Assembly (NCBI RefSeq): GCF_900114745.1
Contig: NZ_FOUB01000004.1
Location: 1 to 64,000, forward strand
From: Nitrosomonas communis
GTDB taxonomy: Bacteria; Pseudomonadota; Gammaproteobacteria; Burkholderiales; Nitrosomonadaceae
Direction: 5' to 3'
DNA: 64,000 nt
Part shown: positions 45,948 to 55,397 of the stretch, piece by piece
Numbering within the stretch: the first letter of the stretch is position 1
Layout of the letters: the number at the start of each line of letters is the position of its first letter
Translations under genes and position numbers: made by a program
Notes under the pieces: generated by a model
The model's input: the letters and a program-made list of their open reading frames with translations, nothing else
What the model was told of the DNA's origin: nothing
Databases searched by the model: none

Positions 45948-46328
45948 ATGAATTCACCTATTGGACATAAGATCTGGGCTATTCCGGAAGGATATATACC
46001 TTCACAAAGTACCGGACCTGACCCGGAATTTACCAGTCATGAGACCGCTTGCATTTTGAATACCGGAGATAGTGAAGCGAATATCGAAATAACCATATAC
46101 TTTACTGATAAAGATCCGGTTGGTCCTTACAAGTTGAAAGTGCCGGCAAGGCGCACCCTGCATTTAAGGTTCAATAATTTAAAAGATCCTCAAGAGATTC
46201 CGCGAGATACTGATTATGCAAGTGTTATCAGATCGGATGTTCCTATTGTGGTTCAACATACACGTTTGGATTCTCGACAAGCAGAAAATGCATTATTAAC
46301 GACTATTGCTTATTCAGTGAATGAATGA
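45948..46328 (+). CDS. Sensory rhodopsin transducer (ASRT)-like protein 1
   Basis: 126 residues, close to the Anabaena sensory rhodopsin transducer family: KIWAIPEGYIPSQSTGPDPE, FTSHETACILNTGDSEANIE, PARRTLHLRFNNLKDP and VVQHTRLDSRQAENALLTTI. Family members are small β-sandwich tetramers; the Anabaena protein binds a microbial rhodopsin and may bind DNA or ligand. No rhodopsin gene is in the window. A divergent relative lies at 47013. Confidence 0.85.
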   Translation: MNSPIGHKIWAIPEGYIPSQSTGPDPEFTSHETACILNTGDSEANIEITIYFTDKDPVGPYKLKVPARRTLHLRFNNLKDPQEIPRDTDYASVIRSDVPIVVQHTRLDSRQAENALLTTIAYSVNE

Positions 46329-46364
46329 ATCACTAAGATGATTTTTATGGATTGTCCTATCTAG

Positions 46365-46464
46365 TTCCATTTCCAAATCAAAACTAACTTTGTCGGCTTT
46401 ACCTTGCCGTATTATTTATACTGTCTACGGTTCGTCTTCGTGTCATTTTTGATTGGGAATGGAA
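46365..46464 (+). mobile_element. MITE family 1, copy 10
   Basis: 100 bp, ends TTCCATTTCCAAATCAAAA and GATTGGGAATGGAA. The flanks TAG/TAA are a near match. It lies between convergent genes. Confidence 0.88.
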
Positions 46465-46536
46465 TAACCATTAATAACAGGCGACTGTAGAAATTATCAT
46501 ATCCTGTATGTTACAGATAATTTAGCGATCAGATGC

Positions 46537-47007
46537 TTAATCTATCGTTAATCTGAATTTCATTTCATCATGGACAGCGCTAAGAGCCAGCCTTGTTTCC
46601 ATAACCAGGAAGAAACTTGCACAAAGCAGCATCATAATACCTATTATAAAGAATGAAATTAAAATCCAAGATCTGATCCAGTTCAAAATTTCAAATATAC
46701 CGATAAGCAAACTGGTGGCAATAAAAAAAAATAATGAGATATAGAGAAGTGTCATTGCACGCTGCAATAAAATAGATCTCTTTGCTGCTTTCTCCAATTG
46801 CCGGAACAGCATTCGTTGTTCCGGCTCCGGCGCTGATTTATTTCCTTGTTTTATTTCTTTGAATTCAAAAGATATTTTCCTTGTTCTGTCAATGCTCCTA
46901 TTGAGCCTTTGAGAAGTAGTCAATAAAAGTGACCCGCAGGCAAGAATTAATACTGCGGGAGTGATCATGGCGGTAAGGACAGTTACGCTAACTGAAACTT
47001 CTTCCAT
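46537..47007 (-). CDS. DUF2721-family membrane protein
   Basis: 156 residues, three hydrophobic segments. The N-terminal ITPAVLILACGSLLLTTSQR and LNRSIDRTRKISFEF are typical of DUF2721. Function unknown. It is the last gene of a minus-strand operon, 5 bp behind the ASRT-like gene. Confidence 0.75.
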   Translation of the reverse strand: MEEVSVSVTVLTAMITPAVLILACGSLLLTTSQRLNRSIDRTRKISFEFKEIKQGNKSAPEPEQRMLFRQLEKAAKRSILLQRAMTLLYISLFFFIATSLLIGIFEILNWIRSWILISFFIIGIMMLLCASFFLVMETRLALSAVHDEMKFRLTID

Positions 47008-47012
47008 ATTTA

Positions 47013-47390
47013 TCAGCCATCGGTTCCATAAGTCATTGTTCCCATAATTGCTACACTTCTATGTCCTGTATTCATTCGCAGAAATTGAACAATAACCTCA
47101 TGCTCTGCTTCAATTACCAGTGCATAGTCTGTTGCAAGGAAAACAGGAAAAGGATCGATCAGATCATTGATGCGAATTTTCCTTAAGCGCTGACCTTTGA
47201 TTTCTAGAATATAATTTTCTATCGGCTCCTGATCAGGATGGTATACAGTTAACTTTAATTTCACTGTACTCATGCCTGTATTCAATATGGCTATTCTATC
47301 CTGGCTTAAAAAGTCAGGTTCTTTCCCCGTAGTTTGTAATGGAATATGTCCTGCCGGGATTACCCATTTCTTTTTGCCTATCGCTTGCAT
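47013..47390 (-). CDS. Sensory rhodopsin transducer (ASRT)-like protein 2
   Basis: 125 residues from ATG 47390, whose A is also the last base of the preceding stop (TGATG). It aligns along its length with ASRT-like protein 1: KKWVIPAGHIPLQTTGKEPD, FLSQDRIAILNTGMSTVKLK, LRKIRINDLIDPFP. The C-terminal HTRLDSRQ region is changed to FLRMNTGHRS. It is coupled to a flavin oxidase upstream and a DUF2721 protein downstream, so its role is probably not photosensory. Confidence 0.75.
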   Translation of the reverse strand: MQAIGKKKWVIPAGHIPLQTTGKEPDFLSQDRIAILNTGMSTVKLKLTVYHPDQEPIENYILEIKGQRLRKIRINDLIDPFPVFLATDYALVIEAEHEVIVQFLRMNTGHRSVAIMGTMTYGTDG

Positions 47391-48580
47391 CACAGATTAA
47401 AAATTTGCTTTTGTAAGTATCTGTTTATAAATATCCCTCTCGGATCCATTTTTTTTCTTATCTCTAAAAAATCATTCCATCTCGGATAACACTGGCTGAT
47501 TTCCTCGCTTTCTAAATTATGCTTTTTACCCCAGTGAGGTCGTCCATCAAAGCTTCTGAAAACGGCTTCAATCGTTCTGAAATATTCTTCAAAAGGAGCG
47601 CCGGCATTTTGATGTAAAGAAATAGTAGCTGTATCTCGTCCGAAGCAAGGACTAAGATAAAAATCATCTGCTTTTATCGTTCTGTAAAGAACTCGCCAGG
47701 CAACGATTTTTCTGAACTTAGCCTTGATTATTTTTCGTATTTCTTTGAAGCATTCCGGACCAGCTTCGAGGGGAAGTGCATATTCTATTTCATCAAATCT
47801 TAAATCTCGTTGCTTAGGAAGAACATCAATAGCCCAACCTGATTTCTCTTCTACACATTTTGCATAGGCCAGCTTTTGTAATCCCTTGCCCGGCTCATTA
47901 AGAATACGTAATTTCGCCAGATCATTACGTGGATACCAGTAAAAATCAAAATTACGATTTTCATTGATGAGCTCTACAAGATGTTCAAGACAATCCTCAA
48001 TATGCGTACACCATTCTTTTCTTATGAGTTGGAAAGCAGGTAAAAGCTTGAGTTTCATTTGGGTGATGATCCCAAATGTGCCCAGAGATACGCGCAATGC
48101 ATCAAAGAGCTCTTTCCCGTGCTGATCTTCAGTAAATTCTTTTATTTGCCCATCAGAACAAATCATCCTACAACCAACCAACATTGAAGAAAGGTTCTTC
48201 AATGTTATTCCTGAGCCATGAGTTCCGGTACTGATTGCGCCAGCAATATATTGAATGTCTACATCACCGGTATTATGAAATGATAAGCCATGGTCAAGTA
48301 ATCTGCTTCCCCCCTCTTTTACAGTCAGCCCGGCTCCTATCCATGCAGTTGAATTTTCCTTATCTATATTATCAACTGATCTAAAATGTTTAAGAGAAAG
48401 AAGATTTTCATCTGTAGCCACTAGAGGAGAGGAGGAATGTCCTGCTCCCAGCACCCTGATTTTTTGGTTATTTTTTAAAATAGTCTCAACAACTTCCAAT
48501 AACTCCTGTTCACTGGCAGGCTCAATAATTTTGCCTGGATTAAATTTTAGACTTCCCGACCAGTTTGACCATGTATTCAT
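47390..48580 (-). CDS. FAD-linked sugar-lactone oxidase (ALO/GULO family)
   Basis: 396 residues. The PCMH FAD domain reads IRVLGAGHSSSPLVATDENL, TGDVDIQYIAGAISTGTHGS. The C-terminal ALO domain has the HWxxxK-type motif in GRPHWGKKHNL. Relatives oxidise aldono-lactones or sugar alcohols with O2. The usual His that binds FAD covalently sits in GAGHS, so covalent flavin is likely. Cytoplasmic, no signal. Translationally coupled to ASRT-like protein 2. Confidence 0.82.
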   Translation of the reverse strand: MNTWSNWSGSLKFNPGKIIEPASEQELLEVVETILKNNQKIRVLGAGHSSSPLVATDENLLSLKHFRSVDNIDKENSTAWIGAGLTVKEGGSRLLDHGLSFHNTGDVDIQYIAGAISTGTHGSGITLKNLSSMLVGCRMICSDGQIKEFTEDQHGKELFDALRVSLGTFGIITQMKLKLLPAFQLIRKEWCTHIEDCLEHLVELINENRNFDFYWYPRNDLAKLRILNEPGKGLQKLAYAKCVEEKSGWAIDVLPKQRDLRFDEIEYALPLEAGPECFKEIRKIIKAKFRKIVAWRVLYRTIKADDFYLSPCFGRDTATISLHQNAGAPFEEYFRTIEAVFRSFDGRPHWGKKHNLESEEISQCYPRWNDFLEIRKKMDPRGIFINRYLQKQIFNL

Positions 48581-48643
48581 GTAATCTTAAATATTAGCCC
48601 GACTTTTTTATAAGATTGGGTTAAAAGTTAATAATGATGGAAA

Positions 48644-49609
48644 TCATAAGCTTTTGAGTTCAGGGATAACTTTTTCAGCAAACACTTCTAAGAACTGCTC
48701 CTGTTTTTTATTCACATTATGAAGAATCAGATCAGAAAACCCCATATTTCTATATCTTATGAGCCATTCAATATGTTGATCTGGCTCATCTGAGACATTT
48801 ACCATCTTTTTTAATTCTTCAGGCTTAACATGCTGGGCCGCTTGTTCAAATTGTTGAGGATTTCGGAGCTGAGACTGCAAATCACTAGCAAAAATGTTTG
48901 TTCTCCATTGTTGGTGCGCCCCTTGCAAAGCATCATCAAATTTTTTGTCATACGACAGCTGTACTTTTAGCTTGATGGGTTTATTTTCTCCTCCATTTTC
49001 TTTCCATGCATCTACTATTTCTTTCAGTCTTTCCTCTGGTTGAGAAATAGTAATTAAGCTATCAGCCCATGAGGCCATCCATTTTGCGGTCTCGGGTGTT
49101 AAGGCAGCACCTGTTACCGGCATTTTTGATTTTGGAGTGGTATATAAGGTAGCTTCCACTACCTTTATGGGTTCTTTAGTTGTGACTGTTTCACTCCTCC
49201 ATAATGCTCTCATAATATCCACAGAAGCTTTTAATCGCTCATTTCTTTCAGGTTTGGTTGGCCAGTACTCACCTAAAATAGATTCGTTAAGTGCCTGACC
49301 ACTTCCTACTGCAATCCAGAATCGTTGTGGGAACATTTCATCCAAGGTGGCTGCGGCCTGAGCAATTATTGCCGGATGGTAGCGGAAGAATGGACAAGTA
49401 ACTATTCCAAAATTAAGATCCGTCTGGCTTAAAGCTGCTCCCAGCCATGACCAGGCATAACCACTGTGACCCTGATCAAAATTCCATGGAGAAAAATGAT
49501 CTGAAGACAACCCAAATGAAAAACCAGCCTCAGCGGCTTTTTTGGCTAATTTAAGTAATTCTCCAGGTGAAAATTGTTCATGGGATATGTGATAGCCAAG
49601 GTTTAGCAT
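48644..49609 (-). CDS. Luciferase-like flavin oxidoreductase (TIGR03885-like)
   Basis: 321 residues, LLM fold: GYHISHEQFSPGELLKLAKK, GLSSDHFSPWNFDQGHSGYA, RFWIAVGSGQALNESILGEY. It resembles the non-F420 flavin oxidoreductase group that often sits beside trehalose synthase or amylase genes. A TreS-like relic lies directly upstream at 49660-50107, supporting that context. It is the first gene of the run leading to ALO, ASRT-like 2 and DUF2721 (63-bp gap). Confidence 0.78.
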   Translation of the reverse strand: MLNLGYHISHEQFSPGELLKLAKKAAEAGFSFGLSSDHFSPWNFDQGHSGYAWSWLGAALSQTDLNFGIVTCPFFRYHPAIIAQAAATLDEMFPQRFWIAVGSGQALNESILGEYWPTKPERNERLKASVDIMRALWRSETVTTKEPIKVVEATLYTTPKSKMPVTGAALTPETAKWMASWADSLITISQPEERLKEIVDAWKENGGENKPIKLKVQLSYDKKFDDALQGAHQQWRTNIFASDLQSQLRNPQQFEQAAQHVKPEELKKMVNVSDEPDQHIEWLIRYRNMGFSDLILHNVNKKQEQFLEVFAEKVIPELKSL

Positions 49610-49659
49610 ATTATTTGCATTAAACGAGTATTAGTTTTTTCTTGGAAATATCTGTATCT

Positions 49660-50107
49660 ATCTAAAACTATATGAGTTTAGATTGAATTCACTCAAGCTT
49701 ATTTCATCCCCATACTGCTCATCCTCAAATATTGGAATTATCCTAAAGGGGATAATATCTGTTGTAAAGCTGGTTTTTACCTTATCTGAGGGCAAATTAT
49801 AGACTACCACAAGTAAGGTAAGGCTTCTTTATATATGAAAAACCATGCTGTAACCTTTTCGCTATCAGATTGCATTACATCTGAATTTCTCTCGCTGATA
49901 ATAGAATTTTGCTTTCTGATCTTTATTAGATGGCAGAAAAAATTTAGAAAAGAATCGGGATGATTTTGCTGATCAAGAACATTTACTTTTCTATAACTGA
50001 GTCCTCCCTCAGAAATAACAGGGCGGTAAATTTTTCATAGGAACAGGTTGAAAAGCTTGCATTGGCTTCATCAGACCATTGCATAGGGGTTCTTACGCTA
50101 TTTCCAA
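49660..50107 (-). pseudogene. Trehalose-synthase/alpha-amylase-like gene, C-terminal relic
   Basis: From 50105 down: NSVRTPMQWSDEANASFSTC, then in another frame VLDQQNHPDSFLNFFCHLIK and a β-rich tail (TDIIPFRIIPIFEDEQYGDE). It parallels the intact-looking GC-rich gene at 63145 (AVRTPMQWVNTLNAGFSTAD; RRDPNSLLNWTAKMIRLRKE). The 5' part is replaced by an IS91-like terminus at 50108. Confidence 0.7.
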
Positions 50108-50215
50108 GGAAAAATAAACGCTCTGTTTCCCCGTTTAATAACAACCGAATGTAGGGGAAACGGTTTGATCGCCAACTGAACGGAAAGTCATCCGAAATTG
50201 GCAAAACAACTGTCT
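50108..50215 (-). mobile_element. IS91-like terminus (copy C)
   Basis: GGAAAAATAAACGCTCTG to TTGGCAAAACA: the same ~105 bp as the outer ends of copies A (41485) and B (57405). It abuts the TreS-like relic exactly at the GG. Confidence 0.6.
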
Positions 50216-50880
50216 GCGCCATGCGCAGCCCACCGCACGAAGGACAGAATGCCCGTCGATTTCAGGAAAAGGCGGTCAGTTTTTCATGGGTGCAGTCAGT
50301 ACATCGCGGGCGCAAAAACCATGAGGGTAAATTTTGACCTAAGAGATTGAGTGTATTGAACCTGAATTACTCAGTTAATCGTTGACTCTTGTTGTTAACA
50401 TTATCAATATTCTAACTTTTACAACAATTTCTATTCTTATCTTTTGGGTGTTACCGCTCTAGAGCGGATTGCATGATTTTACGGGCACATGACTGTGTTG
50501 CAGCACCTTGAAATAGAATGACTATTCCGCATCGTTGTGCCTTGACCTGTACCCCTAAAACTGCACACTCTACCTCGCCCAATTGTAGAACACAGGTTGA
50601 AAGATTTAATATCAGTTCCGTCTGAATTGGAGGTAGTCAAGCCTGTTCAACTTTCGGCAAGCCTGTTGTGAACAGATTATAAATTAAGCAAGTTGGTGAA
50701 CCGCTAGCGAACACATGACCAGAATCCAATTATATTGACAATGAATGTCTATTGGTCGACACTTTAAAGCACCGATGTACAAAATGTTGTAGTGCCAATT
50801 GCTTTTTACATCGGTAAAGCAGCAAACACAGATAAGTATTACTTCCCCGATTCACAAATATCGAAAGGAAAAGGGAAATT
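50216..50880. other. Intergenic region upstream of the oxidase cluster
   Basis: No gene is seen. ACCGATGTA (50771-50779) and TACATCGGT (50807-50815) form an inverted repeat ~65 bp ahead of the first gene, a possible operator or leader hairpin. A TTGACA box near 50736 is a plausible promoter element. Confidence 0.4.
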
Positions 50881-51294
50881 ATGGTCTGGCTTTTGCTATT
50901 ACACATTGTTGCCGTGTTATGTTGGTGCGCGTCATTGCTGTATCTGCCCGCATTAATAGTCAGTTCGGCATCTCAACAATCTACCAGCGTTCAGCAGCGC
51001 CTTATGGACGTAGTGGTTATAATCTACAAGTTATTCACGACACCCGCTGCGTTGATTGCGATTATCTCTGGCACAACCATCTTTTTGCTAGAGGAAATAG
51101 CAGATTCCTGGCTGATACTTAAGCTTACGCTGGTCTTTTTCTTGGTTTTGTGCCATGCCTTCAGCGGTTGGATTATTTTGCATAATCAGCAGGCATCCTA
51201 CAAAAAAGTAATTCTATCTTGCCTATTTCTAGGCATAGGGATCGTGACACTGATATTAGCTATTATCTGGGTTGTGCTGACTAAACCTTTTTAG
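50881..51294 (+). CDS. CopD/HemJ-like membrane protein
   Basis: 137 residues, four TM helices. The first holds an invariant-looking His (WLLLLHIVAVLCWCASLLYL), and the third region has LTLVFFLVLCHAFSGWI. It fits the CopD/HemJ superfamily, small haem or copper-related membrane proteins often beside oxidase genes. Function here is inferred from position before coxB. AAAGGAAAAGGG precedes the ATG. Confidence 0.65.
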   Translation: MVWLLLLHIVAVLCWCASLLYLPALIVSSASQQSTSVQQRLMDVVVIIYKLFTTPAALIAIISGTTIFLLEEIADSWLILKLTLVFFLVLCHAFSGWIILHNQQASYKKVILSCLFLGIGIVTLILAIIWVVLTKPF

Positions 51295-51339
51295 GAGTTG
51301 ATCATGCGATATCTGGAGCTATTTATAGGGGATAACAAA

Positions 51340-51792
51340 TCAGGATTTAATATTAACGCCAACGGCGTGGTGGTAAACCATTTGTCCTCCCAGAAGGCTG
51401 GTGATGGTTATCAGCACAGCTGTCAGCAACGAGATATGCAAACCCCAAGGGTCGAAGCTGCTTTCACTGCTATAACGCAGCAACCAGTTGAACGAAGCGA
51501 GTGCCAGCGTCATGATGGCCAGCAATGCATGAATCCAGGCAATAAGCAGGGAACGAATACGCGGTACAAATATCAGGTCAATCAAGCCGGCAATTCCTGC
51601 CAGCCAGCCACCCAAACTGCCCAAGCCAGCCAGCCACAGGCCTACACGTATCCAGAAAGGGTCATCTGTGTACAGATAAACCAAATCGGCACCTACCAAT
51701 CCAAGCAAGAAGGCAACAGGAAAATGAATCAGCATGGGATGAATTGGGTGTCCACCAATAGACATACGGCTGATAATCGGTTGTTGTGCCAT
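51340..51792 (-). CDS. DUF2231 membrane protein
   Basis: 150 residues from ATG 51792 (GAGGAG 9 nt upstream). Four TM segments, with the family signature GGHPIHPMLIHFPVAFLLGL. DUF2231 proteins often accompany oxidases and redox proteins; function unknown. It is oriented against its neighbours and shares the 57-bp spacer with coxB. Confidence 0.78.
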   Translation of the reverse strand: MAQQPIISRMSIGGHPIHPMLIHFPVAFLLGLVGADLVYLYTDDPFWIRVGLWLAGLGSLGGWLAGIAGLIDLIFVPRIRSLLIAWIHALLAIMTLALASFNWLLRYSSESSFDPWGLHISLLTAVLITITSLLGGQMVYHHAVGVNIKS

Positions 51793-51849
51793 GGCTATGC
51801 TCCTCGTCAAAAGTTAAGAATAAAAACGTTAACGATTAATCATAGTTTA

Positions 51850-52536
51850 GTGCTGTTAGAGGCGATTATCATTCTTTTTTTTCTAGTTGGCTGTAGCGGT
51901 CCCCAATCTGCCTTGAATCCTGCCGGACCCTCAGCGCATGCTATAGCCAATTTATGGTGGGGAATGCTAGGCTTTTTTGCACTAGTACTGCTGACTATAG
52001 TGGCATTATGGTTGTATGCCATGTGGCGTAAGCCAATATCAATGACTAAGGCACAAGCGCGCAAAATGTCCAGTTGGTGGATTATCGGTGGAGGGGTGGC
52101 GCTGCCCATTATTAGCATAATTACGCTATTGAGTTTTAGCATTCCGATGGGCTTTCGCATGTTACCGTTGCCGCTGGAGGAACAAACACCGTTACGCATA
52201 GAGGTGACTGCACGCCAATGGTTGTGGCAGATTCGTTATGCTGATACGCGCGTGATAACAATGAATGAGCTGCATTTGCCAGCTGGCATGCCGATTGATG
52301 TACACGTGAACAGCGCTGATGTAATTCATTCCTTCTGGGTGCCAAGATTGAGTGGCAAGATTGATGTTATTCCAGGGCGGACAAATATTTTGAGACTTCA
52401 AGCCGATGCGCCGGGGCGTTTTCGTGGACAATGCTCGGAATTTTGCGGTCGTGGTCATGCTCACATGATATTGTCAGTTGTGGTGCATACGCCCGAAGAA
52501 TTTGAAGCCTGGCTGGAGGAAAAGAGCTATGAATGA
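51850..52536 (+). CDS. coxB: Cytochrome c oxidase subunit II, lipoprotein type
   Basis: 228 residues from GTG 51850. The signal peptide ends LFFLVGCSGPQ (lipobox). Two TM segments follow (WWGMLGFFALVLLTIVALWL; WWIIGGGVALPIISIITLLS), then the periplasmic cupredoxin with the CuA site: VIHSFWVPRL (His) and QCSEFCGRGHAHM (two Cys, Glu, His, Met). It accepts electrons from cytochrome c and has no fused haem c domain. An in-frame extension upstream is antisense to the DUF2231 gene and is rejected. Overlaps coxA by 8 bp. Confidence 0.88.
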   Translation: MLLEAIIILFFLVGCSGPQSALNPAGPSAHAIANLWWGMLGFFALVLLTIVALWLYAMWRKPISMTKAQARKMSSWWIIGGGVALPIISIITLLSFSIPMGFRMLPLPLEEQTPLRIEVTARQWLWQIRYADTRVITMNELHLPAGMPIDVHVNSADVIHSFWVPRLSGKIDVIPGRTNILRLQADAPGRFRGQCSEFCGRGHAHMILSVVVHTPEEFEAWLEEKSYE

Positions 52537-55045
52537 GACAATTAGAAAAGATCCGGCTGCTCTTCATGACGATTTTATGAAGGTGTGGGGCAATCCGCAT
52601 GGCTGGCGGGCATTGACTATTGTTAATCACACGACGATCGGTATCCGCTTTATGATCACAGGCGGGGTATTCTTTCTGATTGGTGGTTTGTTAGCCATGT
52701 TAATGCGTACCCAGTTAGCATTGCCACAGCAAGAAATCATCGGTGCCGAATTGTACAATCAATTGTTTACGATGCACGGCACCATCATGATGTTTTTATT
52801 TGTAGTGCCAATGCTCGAAGGGTTGGCACTTTATTTGATTCCCAAAATGATTGGAGCGCGTGATTTATTGTTTCCTCGGCTCAGCGCTTTTGGTTATTGG
52901 TGTTATCTATTTGGCAGCATTATTCTGCTATCGAGTTTGTTACTGGGAATCGCTCCTAATGCCGGTTGGTTCGCTTATACACCCTTAAGTAATGCCGTTT
53001 ACTCACCTGGACCCAATATCGACTTTTGGTTGCTCGGCATCACTTTTGTTGAAATTTCGGCAGTGTCAGCCGGTGTCGAGTTGGTCGTATCAATTCTGCG
53101 TAGCCGTAGTCCCGGCATGAGTTTGCTGCAAATGCCGCTGTTTTGCTGGTACATTCTAATCATGGCATTTATGATTGTATTTGGTTTTCCTCCACTGATT
53201 CTTGGCAGTATCCTGCTGGAACTGGAACGTGCGGCAGGTATGCCCTTTTTTGATATCGCACGCGGGGGAGACCCCATCCTTTGGCAGCATCTATTCTGGC
53301 TATTCGGTCACCCAGAAGTTTATATTATCTTTCTTCCAGCCGCTGGAATTGTCTCCACGTTATTGCCAGTGTTTGCGGGTCGGCCTATCGTAGCTTATCG
53401 ATGGGTTGTGCTGGCGGTTATCTCGACCGGTTTTCTCAGTTTCGGCCTATGGGTCCATCATATGTTTGCCATTGGGATTCCAAAACTGGCACAGGCTTTT
53501 TTCTCGGTGGCCAGCATGTTGATCGCGATCCCCACTGGGATTCAGTTTTTTGCCTGGTTAGCGACACTATGGACCGGGCGACCAGTTTATCATATTCCTA
53601 TGCTCTGGCTGACTGGCTTTTTAGTTATTTTCGTGGCAGGGGGATTGACGGGTGTCATGTTAGCAGTGGTGCCATTCAATTGGCAGGTACATGACACGCA
53701 TTTTGTTGTTGCTCATTTGCATTATGTGATAGTCGGCGGCGTGCTTTTTCCCTTGATAGCTGGTTTGTATTATTGGTTGCCCCATTTTTCGGGAAACATG
53801 CCATCTGATAAGTTGGCGCGCTGGGGTTTCTGGCTAACGTTTATCGGTTTCAACACGACGTTTTTAGTAATGCATTTAACCGGTTTGCTTGGTATGCCGC
53901 GACGTAATTACACCTATGATGCTAATCTAGGCTGGGATTTGCCAAATAGTATATCGTCAATGGGAGGATTTATATTTGCCATGGGGATCGCGATGATTCT
54001 GCTCGATATCCTATTGCATTTCCGTATGGGTCGCCAGGCTGGGTCAAACCCATGGCATGCTGATACATTGGAATGGGCAACCAGTACCCCACCTCAGCCT
54101 TATAATTTTATCAGCTTGCCGGATAATCCAACGCGTCACCCAATGTGGCGCAAACCTGATTTGCAAACGTCGATTGCAGAAGGTTGTCACACACTTTCCG
54201 AGATCGATCATGGACGACGTGAGACCTGGGGGTCGGATCCCATCACTGGCAAAATACGTGAAATTATCCATTTGCCCGGGAACTCCTGGTTGCCTTTTTT
54301 TACGGCTTTGGTTTTGGCAGTATTGTGCATTAGTCTTTTGCTTCGAACTTATGATTTAGCTTTGGCCGCAGTAGGGATTAGCTCGATATTATTGCTGCGC
54401 TGGTCCTGGATAAACGGTGCACATCCCGGCGCAGCGCCTGATGCCACTGTTGTGCCTGGTTACCCACCTTTACATTCACGTACCTTTGATAGCCCTGGTT
54501 TATGGGGCATGATCGTAACGCTGCTGGCCGATGGTGCACTGTTTTTATCCTTGTTATTCGGCTGGTTCTTTTTGATGATCATCGCACCGCATTGGCGAGC
54601 ACCCGAGGTACCACCACTGCCCTGGTTGCCGTTATTAATAACTGGCGGAGTGCTGACGGGTGCTGCGATCTGGTATAAACGCCTGTTGCAAAGATTGCGT
54701 GAGGGAGAGGGGAGGCGCCTTCAAAGTCAACTATGGGGTATCGCCTTAATTGGCTTTGTGCACTGTTTTCAGTTAATTGGAATTTGGACAAATTCAACTT
54801 TGACAATAACACAAACTGCGCATGATGCAGTTATTACTGTCATCTTGATGTATCTTCTATTTCACAGCACACTTGCAGCCATCATGACAGTATTACAAGC
54901 AAGGCGAGTCGCTTATGGCTATGTCGGAAAAACTGTCCCGTATGAAGTTGCAGTGGTGGAACCCTGGTGGCTATATACAACAAGTGTGTTCTGGTTGGGT
55001 GTTGCTGCTATCTTACTGTTACCTATGGCTTGGGGAGGGAATTGA
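52529..55045 (+). CDS. coxA: Cytochrome c oxidase subunit I fused to subunit III
   Basis: 838 residues. Residues ~1-545 are subunit I: LFTMHGTIMMFLFVVPMLEG (haem a ligand His), FGHPEVYIIFLPAAG (HPEVY with Glu and cross-linked Tyr, A1-type), VHHMFAIG (CuB His pair), HDTHFVVAHLHY (two haem ligands). A linker is followed by a subunit III-like part from ~590 (SPGLWGMIVTLLADGALFLS, WFFLMIIAPHW). CoxA-CoxC fusions are known in caa3/ba3-like terminal oxidases. ATG 52529 overlaps coxB. Confidence 0.9.
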   Translation: MNETIRKDPAALHDDFMKVWGNPHGWRALTIVNHTTIGIRFMITGGVFFLIGGLLAMLMRTQLALPQQEIIGAELYNQLFTMHGTIMMFLFVVPMLEGLALYLIPKMIGARDLLFPRLSAFGYWCYLFGSIILLSSLLLGIAPNAGWFAYTPLSNAVYSPGPNIDFWLLGITFVEISAVSAGVELVVSILRSRSPGMSLLQMPLFCWYILIMAFMIVFGFPPLILGSILLELERAAGMPFFDIARGGDPILWQHLFWLFGHPEVYIIFLPAAGIVSTLLPVFAGRPIVAYRWVVLAVISTGFLSFGLWVHHMFAIGIPKLAQAFFSVASMLIAIPTGIQFFAWLATLWTGRPVYHIPMLWLTGFLVIFVAGGLTGVMLAVVPFNWQVHDTHFVVAHLHYVIVGGVLFPLIAGLYYWLPHFSGNMPSDKLARWGFWLTFIGFNTTFLVMHLTGLLGMPRRNYTYDANLGWDLPNSISSMGGFIFAMGIAMILLDILLHFRMGRQAGSNPWHADTLEWATSTPPQPYNFISLPDNPTRHPMWRKPDLQTSIAEGCHTLSEIDHGRRETWGSDPITGKIREIIHLPGNSWLPFFTALVLAVLCISLLLRTYDLALAAVGISSILLLRWSWINGAHPGAAPDATVVPGYPPLHSRTFDSPGLWGMIVTLLADGALFLSLLFGWFFLMIIAPHWRAPEVPPLPWLPLLITGGVLTGAAIWYKRLLQRLREGEGRRLQSQLWGIALIGFVHCFQLIGIWTNSTLTITQTAHDAVITVILMYLLFHSTLAAIMTVLQARRVAYGYVGKTVPYEVAVVEPWWLYTTSVFWLGVAAILLLPMAWGGN

Positions 55046-55046
55046 A

Positions 55047-55397
55047 ATGCTTTCTCCTTATCACCCTTTACAACTGGCTTTAGGATTAACGATATGGATT
55101 ACCTGGTTTGCATTGATGTACGGTGCATTAGGAATCGCGTGTGAAGTAGCGCCACCACCGATTGAACAGGGCTCGTTTACCTGGATTAATGTTGCATTAT
55201 TGTTGACAACGTTAGCGATTACTGGGTTACTTTTTTATTGGGCCCATCAATGCTGGCGCGCGGCGCATGTAGTAAACAAGCCAAAGGATCCATCACGCAC
55301 GTTTATCGCCAATTTAGGAGCCAGTATAAATTTGGTGGGTGCAATAGCCACACTGAGTCTGGGTTTGATGGTGTTGCTATTACCGCCATGTTTGTAA
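55047..55397 (+). CDS. Small oxidase-cluster membrane protein
   Basis: 116 residues from ATG 55047, with GGAGGGA upstream inside the end of coxA. Three TM segments (LGLTIWITWFALMYGALGIA; VALLLTTLAITGLLFYWAHQ; NLVGAIATLSLGLMVLLLPP). Position between CoxA/C and CtaG suggests an oxidase accessory subunit. Its last 10 bp overlap ctaG. Confidence 0.65.
   Translation: MLSPYHPLQLALGLTIWITWFALMYGALGIACEVAPPPIEQGSFTWINVALLLTTLAITGLLFYWAHQCWRAAHVVNKPKDPSRTFIANLGASINLVGAIATLSLGLMVLLLPPCL

Noticed and set aside
51298..51849. N-terminal extension of CoxB by 184 residues
   Set aside because: The extension is antisense to a clear DUF2231 gene and has no oxidase homology; the GTG at 51850 starts a proper lipoprotein signal.
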